Source of the DNA: Hallerella sp964587155
GTDB taxonomy: Bacteria > Fibrobacterota > Fibrobacteria > Fibrobacterales > Fibrobacteraceae
Direction of reading: 5' to 3'
Assembly (NCBI GenBank): GCA_964587155.1
Contig: CAZPKF010000015.1
Span: 1-64,000, forward strand
DNA: 64,000 bases
The position numbers and the translations under genes are program-made. Below the pieces are notes generated by a model. It saw only the letters and a list, made by a program, of their open reading frames with translations. It did not search any database and had not been told where the DNA came from. Positions 49,843 through 58,040 of the stretch are shown in pieces. Position 1 is the stretch's first letter. The number at the start of each line of letters is the position of its first letter.

Positions 49843-51165
49843 ATGAAGCTAATTTGGCTAAAATTGATGTCCGTTTTCCGATTGAACTTGTTGATCGGCT
49901 TTTTGCTGTCGGTTACTGTCATTGCGTTCCTGTGGTATCGCTATGGGATGGACGACATTTACACGATTTCTCCGGCAACGTATCCTTATATTATCGCGCA
50001 AACGGATTCTGTGGATGGAGGCGCTTCGGTTATCGATGTTTCCCGGACTGATTCTTCCATTGTCATGGATTATGAATTGCGGGAGGGATACCCGTATCCT
50101 TATGTCGGACTGCAAATCTATTTGGGCGATGGGAAAAATCACGGCAAGGATCTTTCGCATTACGACAGTATTTACATTTGGGTGAAACCCCGCGGAGAGG
50201 GATCGGTCCGCATCTATTTGCGCGGATGGGATGATTCCATTTCAAAGTTGGGCGATCAAACGACCCTCAAGTTCAACGAATTGGAATTTTTCCCATTAGA
50301 AGAGTCCTATCCGGCGGTTTTTGTCCCCCAGGAATTCCGCGTTGCCGGTTGGTGGGTTTCCCAGAACAATATCAATGCGCACCGGGCGCGCGTGGATCTT
50401 TCCAATATTCCGTTGATTGAAATTCAGACGGGCACAAGCGCTCCTTTAGGATATGGTACGCTAGAAATCATGGGCATTACCTTCAAAGGAAAAATTATCG
50501 ATGCCGAAGCCTTGATGTTTGGAATTATCGTCCTTTGGTTTGTTTCGTTCTTCTTCTATCTTTTGCTCCGGTTGCGCGATTACAGCATCCAGCGGAATGT
50601 GGAACGCAAACGCCGTGAAGAATTGGAACGCAACTTAGTTGTCCTCGAAGTGGAAAAGTCCGATTATGAAAAAGCTTCCAAGGAAGACGCTCTGACGGGC
50701 TGTTTGAACCGCGCCGGTTTCACCAGTGTATTGACTCAGGAGCAGGAACGTTTGAACAGTGGTGGTTGCGCTCTGTCGTTCATCATGCTTGACATCGACT
50801 TTTTCAAAAAGGTCAACGATACGTGGGGACACAGTGTCGGGGACGAAGTCCTTGTCAATTTGTCGAAGCTTATCCGCAGCCGGATCCGGACGACAGATGC
50901 CCTTGTTCGTTGGGGCGGTGAAGAATTCGTGATTCTCTGCGGGGACACGCCTCTGCAAAATGCCCAGTTCTTGGCGGAAAAGCTCCGCACCAATGTGGAA
51001 AACACCCAGTTGATAGCCCAACAACAGATTACGTGTTCGTTCGGCGTTGCCGAAATGATGCCCCACGAAGACACTAAGAGCGTTTTTGAACGCCTAGATA
51101 AGGCCCTTTACAGCTCTAAGCGCAGTGGAAGGAACAGTGTGACCGCTGCGATAAAAAAGGTCTAA
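49843..51165 (+). CDS. Membrane diguanylate cyclase (GGDEF)
   Basis: This 440-residue enzyme makes cyclic di-GMP. Two membrane helices (~residues 8-30 and ~220-245) flank a ~190-residue periplasmic beta-rich domain (VIDVSRTDSSIVMDYELREGYPYPYVGLQIYLGDG) resembling a carbohydrate-binding jelly-roll. A coiled coil (RKRREELERNLVVLEVEKSD) leads into the GGDEF domain, with active-site GGEEF at 358-362 and an inhibitory RxxD site (RTTD) five residues before it. A perfect DnaA-box-like nonamer TGTGGATAA near 49832 is probably coincidence. The downstream lipoprotein begins 3 bp after the stop. Confidence 0.9.
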   Translation: MKLIWLKLMSVFRLNLLIGFLLSVTVIAFLWYRYGMDDIYTISPATYPYIIAQTDSVDGGASVIDVSRTDSSIVMDYELREGYPYPYVGLQIYLGDGKNHGKDLSHYDSIYIWVKPRGEGSVRIYLRGWDDSISKLGDQTTLKFNELEFFPLEESYPAVFVPQEFRVAGWWVSQNNINAHRARVDLSNIPLIEIQTGTSAPLGYGTLEIMGITFKGKIIDAEALMFGIIVLWFVSFFFYLLLRLRDYSIQRNVERKRREELERNLVVLEVEKSDYEKASKEDALTGCLNRAGFTSVLTQEQERLNSGGCALSFIMLDIDFFKKVNDTWGHSVGDEVLVNLSKLIRSRIRTTDALVRWGGEEFVILCGDTPLQNAQFLAEKLRTNVENTQLIAQQQITCSFGVAEMMPHEDTKSVFERLDKALYSSKRSGRNSVTAAIKKV

Positions 51166-51168
51166 TCC

Positions 51169-51618
51169 ATGCGTTTTCGCATTAAAAAGCAACATACTGC
51201 CGGATTTTTGCTTGTGGCGATTTTATTGGGGGGCTGTGCCAAAGGCGTGCCAGAATTTGTACCCATTTCTTTGAACTGGTATGAATTTGAAGGGAACGTC
51301 CAACTTGTCGACAGTGTTTACCGCTCCGCGGCGCTGGATTCTCTCCAAGAAGAGCGTTGCCAGATATCTTTGACGCGCTCTCTGATGGAAAATAAATCGG
51401 TACAGAGTCTTCCTGATGATCGCCGGGAGTTCGACGTCCAGTTTTTTGGCCGCGAATCTTCGGAACACGTCCTTGTTGAATTTCGGGGAAAATGCCGGGA
51501 TGATTTGGATTCTACGGATTTTGAGCAGATCCCACTGCCTTTTTCGACTGTATCCAAATGCAATTTCACCGCTCAATGCGATGAAAAAGGAACGCTTAAA
51601 AAGCTCCGGATATTTTGA
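51169..51618 (+). CDS. Small lipoprotein downstream of the diguanylate cyclase
   Basis: This is a 149-residue lipoprotein (lipobox AILLGGCAKG). The mature part has several cysteines (EERCQISL, GKCRDDL, SKCNFTAQCDEKG) and beta-strand character; no family is recognised. AAGGTCTAATCC precedes the ATG, and the 3-bp gap indicates co-transcription with the cyclase. A sensory partner of the cyclase ectodomain is possible but unsupported beyond position. Confidence 0.6.
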   Translation: MRFRIKKQHTAGFLLVAILLGGCAKGVPEFVPISLNWYEFEGNVQLVDSVYRSAALDSLQEERCQISLTRSLMENKSVQSLPDDRREFDVQFFGRESSEHVLVEFRGKCRDDLDSTDFEQIPLPFSTVSKCNFTAQCDEKGTLKKLRIF

Positions 51619-51635
51619 CGGGATTTGTTGAAGTC

Positions 51636-51653
51636 GTTGTAAACGTTTACAAC
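51636..51653. promoter_or_regulatory. LacI-family-type operator, perfect 18-bp palindrome
   Basis: GTTGTAAACGTTTACAAC is a perfect palindrome with the central CG and TGTAAACG half-site typical of LacI/GalR-family operators. It lies 55 bases before the start of TIGR02147 copy 2, in the gap after the small lipoprotein gene. No LacI-family gene is in the window. Confidence 0.65.
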
Positions 51654-51707
51654 AGAACTTCGTTTTTAGTTTGGGATTTGGACCGGGATTTCTTTTATTT
51701 TATCGAT

Positions 51708-52550
51708 ATGAACGCCATTTTTGATTATTCGGATTACAGAGCCTGGTTGCGGGATGCTTTTGACCACTATAAGAAAGAACGTTGCGCCGTTTCGTGGCGT
51801 TTTATGGCTTCCCGGATAGGTTGTGATCCCGGAAATTTGCTGCGGGTCGCTCAGGGGAAAATCCATTTGTCTGTCAAGTATATTTCTTCGACAGCCAAAT
51901 TTTTTGGATTAGACGAAAAAGAATCGGCTTATTGGACTGAACTAGTCTTGTTTGGAAGGGCCAAAAGCGATAAAGAAGCGCTAGACCATTACGAAAAGAT
52001 GCTTTCAATCAAAGGCGTTTCCATCAAACGGCTCGATTCAAAGGAACTGGAATTTTACCGGCACTGGTATTCAAATGCAATCCGTTCGCTGCTTGGCATT
52101 GGCGAGTTCCGTGATGATGAAGAAAGTTACGCGCGCCTGGCGGATTCCTGTACACCGGCAATTTCTGTCAAAGAGGCGAAGGAATCGGTGAAGTTGCTGT
52201 CGGATTTGGGGATGATCCGCATGAACGCAGAAGGGGTTTGGGCTGTTACGGAAACATTTGTCAGTACGGGTGGAAATTGGCGTTCCGAAGCGGTCCGCCG
52301 TTTTCAAGAAGATACGATAACCCTTGCCGGGCAATCTCTTTCGCGGCACAAGCCTCCTTTGCGGGATATCAGTACGGTGACAATGACTTTTGATAAGGAG
52401 AACATCGGTCTTGTTCGGGAAAAAATCCGGGAATTCCGTCGGGAAATTTTGCGCCTTTCCGATGAAGGAACCGGAGACAATGCCGTATACCAATTGAATG
52501 TTCAACTGTTCCCGATTGCGTTGTTAGAATCAAAAAAGGGGAAACGATGA
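51708..52550 (+). CDS. TIGR02147 family protein (putative regulator), copy 2
   Basis: This 280-residue cytoplasmic protein has the same plan as the one at 34842-35696: FDYSDYRAWLRDAFDHYKK at the N-terminus, a helix-turn-helix-like segment (FMASRIGCDPGNLLRVAQGK), ELEFYRHWYSNAIRSLL in the middle, and DISTVTMTFDKENI ... NVQLFPI at the end. The ATG is in the frame upstream of NAIFDYSDY; no strong ribosome site is visible. The 3' end overlaps the lipoprotein gene by 4 bp. The palindrome upstream suggests sugar-linked control of the pair. Confidence 0.82.
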   Translation: MNAIFDYSDYRAWLRDAFDHYKKERCAVSWRFMASRIGCDPGNLLRVAQGKIHLSVKYISSTAKFFGLDEKESAYWTELVLFGRAKSDKEALDHYEKMLSIKGVSIKRLDSKELEFYRHWYSNAIRSLLGIGEFRDDEESYARLADSCTPAISVKEAKESVKLLSDLGMIRMNAEGVWAVTETFVSTGGNWRSEAVRRFQEDTITLAGQSLSRHKPPLRDISTVTMTFDKENIGLVREKIREFRREILRLSDEGTGDNAVYQLNVQLFPIALLESKKGKR

Positions 52551-53788
52551 AACGGATCTTTTATGCTGCCGCACTTGTCTTGTCGGCGCTCGTTTTGCCG
52601 GGCTGTGATGATGGACACGCGAGCGGTCCCGGCAGTGAAACGACAAACGGAATCATGGCGACAGTCCTTTTTGAAAATGGCACACCGGCTGTGGATGCGG
52701 CTGTGGCTTTGCGCAAGGTGGATTTTATTTCCGGCGATACATCGGGCGTGATGCTCGTTCCCGATACGTATGTGGACAGCCTGGGAATTTTGGAATTGAA
52801 CTCTTTGGAAAAAGGCGATTACCGGCTTACGGTCAGCCGAGGGGAAATCTATTCTGCGGAGTTGACTATTTCGGATTCGGTTCTGAATTTGGAAACCATC
52901 CGCTTGTCAAAGGCGGGATCTGTTTCTGGAGTCATCACTGATTTCGGAAATTTGCCGAAAGCGGCTTGGGTCGGCGTATATGGCTTGGATGTCTTGGTGC
53001 GGGTTGATTCTATCGGGAGGTTCTCTTTGGAGGGCTTGCCGCCGGGAGAACTCCGCTTATTCGCCCTTTCGGAATCAAGAACTTCTATCGTTGCGGACAC
53101 GGGGCTTTTTGTCTTTGCCGATCAGGTTTCTTCGTGGGATCGTGTGCCTGAAATTCTTCCGGATTCCTTGGATAACGACACGCTTGTCAAAGATACCGCT
53201 TTGGTGGATACAACCGTATTGGATACTTCGATTGTCGATACGGTTTTTGCGGATACGCTTGTTTGGAGTTTATACGAAACGTTTGAAGATTCCGCTTCTT
53301 TCGCTGCCAAAGCGTGGTATTTTTCGGCGGACACTTTGGCTAGCATCTCGCATCCGGTTGATTACGCTTGGAATGGTGTCGTGAAAAATTCAGACCGGGA
53401 TGGAAACGTGTTCGAAGGGCATTACACGGCACCGGAAGGCAGTTATGTCATTTTCGGCACCCGACTTTCGGATTCATCGGAAATCGATTTGTCCGCATTG
53501 GATTCTATCGTGTTTTACGCCAAAGGTTCTGGATTTTTGCGTTTGTCTTTAGAGCGCTGGGAAGTTTCGGCGGAAGACAATGTGAAAGCCTGGACTCCGG
53601 AAATAGCTCTTTCTGATGCATGGACGCGTTACAGTGTCTCTCCGCAGGACTTTTTGGATGCGGCAGAAGATTCCCTTTCGACGGGTTGGGAAAGTGTCAA
53701 GTCGCATGTGAACCGCTTCCATTTTTTCGGAGTCGGTGGGACAGAACTCGGATTAGACGACATAACGGTTTATGGGGTTAAATTTTGA
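52547..53788 (+). CDS. Lipoprotein with binding-type C-terminal domain, partner of TIGR02147 copy 2
   Basis: This is a 413-residue lipoprotein (lipobox VLPGCDDG). Residues ~35-185 contain two carboxypeptidase-regulatory-like beta units (GIMATVLFENGTPAVDAAVALRKV; GSVSGVITDFGNLPKAAWVGVYG). A DT-repeat linker (LVKDTALVDTTVLDTSIVDT) precedes a C-terminal beta-sandwich (~residues 245-413, LYETFEDSASFAAKAWYFSAD ... NRFHFFGVGGTELGLDDITVYG) that resembles CBM11/CIA30-type domains. AGGGGAAACG precedes the ATG, which overlaps the regulator's stop. A polysaccharide-binding surface protein is the likeliest reading. Confidence 0.7.
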   Translation: MKRIFYAAALVLSALVLPGCDDGHASGPGSETTNGIMATVLFENGTPAVDAAVALRKVDFISGDTSGVMLVPDTYVDSLGILELNSLEKGDYRLTVSRGEIYSAELTISDSVLNLETIRLSKAGSVSGVITDFGNLPKAAWVGVYGLDVLVRVDSIGRFSLEGLPPGELRLFALSESRTSIVADTGLFVFADQVSSWDRVPEILPDSLDNDTLVKDTALVDTTVLDTSIVDTVFADTLVWSLYETFEDSASFAAKAWYFSADTLASISHPVDYAWNGVVKNSDRDGNVFEGHYTAPEGSYVIFGTRLSDSSEIDLSALDSIVFYAKGSGFLRLSLERWEVSAEDNVKAWTPEIALSDAWTRYSVSPQDFLDAAEDSLSTGWESVKSHVNRFHFFGVGGTELGLDDITVYGVKF

Positions 53789-53833
53789 AGGATTCCCTTT
53801 CCCAGTGCTTGAGAATTAAATATCTTTGAAGAT

Positions 53834-54721
53834 ATGCAAAATCTTCAAAAAGAAGCCGCGATGGCTTGCGGCTACATGGATAAAATTGCGAAGCTCGTCG
53901 AAGCCAAATTCGATGAACATTTGCCTCCGGAATCGGACATTCCTTGCAATTTGCACAAAGCAATGCGCTATTCGGTTTTTGCCGGAGGAAAACGCTTGCG
54001 CCCGGCGTTAGCTTGCGCTGCGTTTGAACTTTTTGGCGGCCAGGGTGATAAAATCTGGTATGCGACCAGCGCCCTTGAATTTTTGCATACATTCTCCTTG
54101 ATTCATGACGACTTGCCCTGTATCGACAACGACGATTACCGCCGCGGCAAGTTGACCGCCCACAAGCAGTTCGGTGAAGCGACCGCAGTCATGAGTGGGG
54201 ACGCTCTTTGTGTGCTGGCGTTTGAATTGATTGCAAAAACGGAAAACTCTGCAGCGATGGAAGTCCTCGCCCGCAAGCTCGGAACTTATGGGATGATTGG
54301 CGGAGAAATGACGGACATCGAAAGTGAAGGGAAAAACGTTTCGCTGGAGACCGTTGATTACATCCACTACCACAAGACGGCTGCGCTAATCGAAGCTTCT
54401 TTGGTTATCGGAGCTCAATTGGCGGGAGCTTCTCCGGAAGAAATTGAAAAAATTGAAGCTTATGGTAAATCCGTTGGATTGGCGTTCCAAATTGTCGATG
54501 ATATTTTGGACATTGTTTCGACAACGGAAGAACTGGGAAAAGATGCCGGTTCCGATGTGGCTAGCGGCAAGGCAACGTATCCGGCTTTGATCGGGCTGGA
54601 CAAGTCCCGGGCGAAAGCGCAGGAACTTTACGAAGAAGCTCTGAACCATTTGGATGGACTGCCCGGCGATTTGAGCGTCTTGAAGGCGATTGCCGCATTC
54701 ATCATCACCCGAGTTAAGTAA
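53834..54721 (+). CDS. ispA: Polyprenyl (farnesyl/geranylgeranyl-type) diphosphate synthase
   Basis: This 295-residue enzyme condenses isopentenyl diphosphate with allylic diphosphates. It has the first Asp-rich motif in FSLIHDDLPCIDNDDYRRGK, the second in AFQIVDDILDI, and GGKRLRPALACAAFEL near the N-terminus. Length and the short region before the first Asp motif fit short-chain synthases of the IspA group; product length is not certain. It overlaps dxs by one base (TAATG), so the two isoprenoid genes are coupled. Confidence 0.9.
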   Translation: MQNLQKEAAMACGYMDKIAKLVEAKFDEHLPPESDIPCNLHKAMRYSVFAGGKRLRPALACAAFELFGGQGDKIWYATSALEFLHTFSLIHDDLPCIDNDDYRRGKLTAHKQFGEATAVMSGDALCVLAFELIAKTENSAAMEVLARKLGTYGMIGGEMTDIESEGKNVSLETVDYIHYHKTAALIEASLVIGAQLAGASPEEIEKIEAYGKSVGLAFQIVDDILDIVSTTEELGKDAGSDVASGKATYPALIGLDKSRAKAQELYEEALNHLDGLPGDLSVLKAIAAFIITRVK

Positions 54722-56601
54722 TGCAGCTGCAAAATGTAAAATCGCCCAAGGATATCAAGGGCTGTTCCATTTCCGAATTGAATGATCTCGCGTCACAAAT
54801 TCGGGAAAAAATCATTCAGCAAGTGGCGACTCATGGTGGGCATTTGGCCTCTAGTTTGGGTGTTGTCGAATTGACGCTCGCTTTGCATTATGTGTTTAAC
54901 GCACCGGACGATGTTCTGGTTTGGGATGTTGGGCACCAGGCTTATGTGCACAAACTTTTGACGGGAAGGTTCGACCGCTTTGACACGCTTCGTCAACAAG
55001 GCGGCCTTTCTGGATTTCCCAAGCGTTCGGAAAGTCCTTATGATGCGTTTGGCGTCGGCCATGCTTCAACTTCGATTTCTGCTGCATTGGGATTTGCCGT
55101 TGCGCGGGACAAATTGCACAAGCACAACAGCGTAGTCGCTGTTATCGGCGATGGTTCCATGACCGGCGGTTTGGCGTATGAAGCACTGAATAACGCGGGG
55201 CTTTCCCAACAGAACATGACCATCATCTTGAACGACAACAAGATGAGCATTGCCCCCAACGTCGGCGGTTTCCCCAAGTATCTGAACCGGATGATTTCTG
55301 ATCCGATGTACAACAAGTTGCGGACGGACATCGACCGGGTGATGGAAAAAGTGCCTGGAATCATTGGACGGCATTTCCGCTCCCTGTTGCAAAGTGCGGA
55401 AAAGGCGGTAAAGGGGGCGATTCGCCCCGGACAATTTTTCGAAGAATTGGGAATCCGCTATTTCGGGCCTATCGACGGGCATGATATTGGCGAATTGATT
55501 ACGATTCTTGAACGGGTAAAATCCATTCCCGGACCTTGCTTGATTCAAGTGTTGACGGAAAAGGGACGCGGAATGAAACTTGCTGAGACGAACCCCAGCA
55601 AGTGGCATGCCTCGGTTCCGTTTGATCCCAAGAGCGGAGAACCGTTGTCTCCGAAGAACCGCAAGCAATCTCTGACAAGTGTCTTTGGAAATACATTGTT
55701 AGAGCTGGCTAAGAAAAATGAAAAAATCGTGGGCATTACCGGAGCGATGCCTTCGGGGTGCGGATTGGATATCGTGCAAAAGGAAATTCCCGACCGCGTT
55801 ATCGATGTGGGAATTGCCGAAGAGCATGCGGTGACATTTGCAGCGGGACTTGCCTGTGGCGGATTAGTCCCCGTTGTCGCCATTTATTCGTCTTTCCTTC
55901 AAAGGGCGTACGATCAAATTGTCCACGATGTCGCTTTGCAAAATTTGCACGTCGTTTTTGCTTTGGACCGAGCGGGACTTGTCGGGGCGGACGGCCCAAC
56001 ACACCATGGTTCGTTGGACCTGACTTATTTGCGTTCGATTCCCGGAATGACCATCATGGCGCCGTCGAGTGAAACGGAACTCCGCGACATGGTTTCGGCG
56101 GCGATAGGAATGGAAGGTCCTGTCGCTATCCGTTTTCCGCGGGGAAACGCCCTGTCGGAAGAAAAAACGGATCCGGCATCGGCTTCGCCCGTCGCTTACG
56201 GAAAATTTGAAGTGAAGCGGCAGGGAAAAGATGTGCTTCTTTTGGGCGTTGGATTCATGTTGCACGAATTGGAAAAAACGGCGGAGATTCTTTCCGGATA
56301 CGGAATTTCTCCGACTGTTGTGGATGTCAAATTCGTGAAACCTCTGGACAAGGAGGGCTACCGTGCCCTGTTGCGGTCTCATCGCACAATTGTCACCCTC
56401 GAAGACAATACGGTTGTCGGCGGATTCGGTTCCGAAATAGCGGAATTTCTAGCCGATATGGATATCGAGGAGCGTCGGCTTTTCCGTTTTGGATTGCCGG
56501 ATGCCTTTGTTGAACACGGAAATATTCCGGACCTGTATCGGATGCTAGGCATTGACGGCACGTCCATTGCAAACAAACTGGTGAAAGAACTATCATTATG
56601 A
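54721..56601 (+). CDS. dxs: 1-Deoxy-D-xylulose-5-phosphate synthase
   Basis: This 626-residue thiamine-diphosphate enzyme condenses pyruvate and glyceraldehyde-3-phosphate, the first step of the MEP isoprenoid pathway. Seen are HLASSLGVVELTLALHYVF, the ThDP site VIGDGSMTGGLAYEALNNAG, and the C-terminal transketolase-like domain with IDVGIAEEHAVTFAAGLA and DRAGLVGADGPTHHG. Length is typical. It overlaps both neighbours (1 bp and 4 bp). Confidence 0.97.
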   Translation: MQLQNVKSPKDIKGCSISELNDLASQIREKIIQQVATHGGHLASSLGVVELTLALHYVFNAPDDVLVWDVGHQAYVHKLLTGRFDRFDTLRQQGGLSGFPKRSESPYDAFGVGHASTSISAALGFAVARDKLHKHNSVVAVIGDGSMTGGLAYEALNNAGLSQQNMTIILNDNKMSIAPNVGGFPKYLNRMISDPMYNKLRTDIDRVMEKVPGIIGRHFRSLLQSAEKAVKGAIRPGQFFEELGIRYFGPIDGHDIGELITILERVKSIPGPCLIQVLTEKGRGMKLAETNPSKWHASVPFDPKSGEPLSPKNRKQSLTSVFGNTLLELAKKNEKIVGITGAMPSGCGLDIVQKEIPDRVIDVGIAEEHAVTFAAGLACGGLVPVVAIYSSFLQRAYDQIVHDVALQNLHVVFALDRAGLVGADGPTHHGSLDLTYLRSIPGMTIMAPSSETELRDMVSAAIGMEGPVAIRFPRGNALSEEKTDPASASPVAYGKFEVKRQGKDVLLLGVGFMLHELEKTAEILSGYGISPTVVDVKFVKPLDKEGYRALLRSHRTIVTLEDNTVVGGFGSEIAEFLADMDIEERRLFRFGLPDAFVEHGNIPDLYRMLGIDGTSIANKLVKELSL

Positions 56602-58040
56602 CAGACGAAAACAATTCTCCTAAACGCGTATTCAAACAGACTTTTAGCGGTAAATTCGGAGTGAGCGACAACCCTGCCGATCACGGCTTTGGACGTCGCC
56701 CTGAAGTTCCCGATCCCGATGCCAAGGAAACTCGCCGGGAACGCCGCGAATATGAACGTTCTCAGCAAGAACGGGAACGGAAATCGTTTGGCAGGTCGGA
56801 TGACAGGCCTTTTAAAAACAGAGAACGGAAACCGTTTTCCGATTTTCGCGAACGCCGCCGTTTTGATGACGGAGACCGTAAACCGTTTGGCCGTGGCGAT
56901 GGCGAACGTCGACGCTTTGAAGATGGAGACCGCAAGCCATTTGATCGGGGCGACAGGGAACGGCGCGGAGACAGACCATTTGGAAATCGGGACGGAAAAC
57001 GTCCGTTCAATCGCGGAGACCGCCGGGGGCGCAGCTTTGGTGAACGCCGTCCATTTGAAAACGATGTAGACAGAACGCTCTTGTTTAGGCAAAAACCGGA
57101 ACAGAAACGCATTGAAGATGAAGAAGTCGTCCGTGATGAAGATGCCGTTTTGAATTATGCGGATTCTGCGGATATTCTTCCGGAAACGGGAGCCTCCAAT
57201 CCGCCCTGGTTCCGCAGATTGCTTGCGTTGACGACAGAAAAGGGCCGTGAACGGGAAGGGCGCTTTTTGGCCGAAGGGCATCGAGTCGTCAATGAAATCC
57301 TTTCCAATCATTTGGATATCGTCATTGGAATTTATTGCTCCGGCAAAAAGAAGCTTGACGAAAATGGGGAAGCTGTTTTGAATCTTATGGACGAAGAAAT
57401 TTTTGAACCGAACGAAAATTTCCAGTCGACGATTGATAAGGCCCGGGCGGCAAATGTCGATGTCCACATCATCAGCGAAGACCAGATTCGGCGATTGTCT
57501 TCAACGGTGACGCCTCAGGGCATCATTGCTGTGTGCCGTGCGGCAAGCACCAAGCCTAATTATGAAAAGAGCCGCAGCATTTTGACTCTTGTCGATTCCA
57601 TTCAGGATCCGGGAAATCTAGGTGCCATATTCCGCACAAGTCTCGGATTCAATTCTTCGGGAATCGTTTTGGGAAAAGGTTCCGTCAATCCGTTCAATCC
57701 GAAAGTTGTCCGCGGCTCTTCGGGAACTTTCCTCCGCGTACCATTCGAAAAGGACAGGGATTTGATTGAAGTGGTCAATGAACTGCACAAATATGGCTAT
57801 ACGGTGATAGCGACGGATTTGCATGGTAAACAAAGCCTTGCAGAAATCGAACCGCGGAAATTGCGCAAAGTTGCGTTCTTGGTTGGCAATGAAGGCGCGG
57901 GAACGGATCAGCATTTGATTGAAATTTCCGATGAAACGGTCAAAATTCCCATGTCCAGTGATTTGGAATCGCTGAATGTCGCTGTCGCTCATGGCATTCT
58001 TTCTTATGAAATGGCCAAAATTCAAAAGGACATCCAATGA
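56598..58040 (+). CDS. SpoU/TrmH-family rRNA methyltransferase with repetitive charged N-terminal region
   Basis: This is a 480-residue protein. Residues ~205-480 form a SpoU (2'-O-ribose) methyltransferase: a substrate-binding part (EGRFLAEGHRVVNEIL), then DSIQDPGNLGAIFRTSLGF, LVGNEGAGTD, and IPMSSDLESLNVAVAHGILSYE, which belong to the SPOUT trefoil knot. The first ~170 residues are low-complexity Arg/Asp/Gly-rich with tandem 18-residue units of the type ERRxFxDGDRKPFxRGD (units starting at bases 56850 and 56904, a third degenerate). It overlaps dxs and pyrF by 4 bp each. The nucleotide target is not assigned. Confidence 0.87.
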   Translation: MTDENNSPKRVFKQTFSGKFGVSDNPADHGFGRRPEVPDPDAKETRRERREYERSQQERERKSFGRSDDRPFKNRERKPFSDFRERRRFDDGDRKPFGRGDGERRRFEDGDRKPFDRGDRERRGDRPFGNRDGKRPFNRGDRRGRSFGERRPFENDVDRTLLFRQKPEQKRIEDEEVVRDEDAVLNYADSADILPETGASNPPWFRRLLALTTEKGREREGRFLAEGHRVVNEILSNHLDIVIGIYCSGKKKLDENGEAVLNLMDEEIFEPNENFQSTIDKARAANVDVHIISEDQIRRLSSTVTPQGIIAVCRAASTKPNYEKSRSILTLVDSIQDPGNLGAIFRTSLGFNSSGIVLGKGSVNPFNPKVVRGSSGTFLRVPFEKDRDLIEVVNELHKYGYTVIATDLHGKQSLAEIEPRKLRKVAFLVGNEGAGTDQHLIEISDETVKIPMSSDLESLNVAVAHGILSYEMAKIQKDIQ

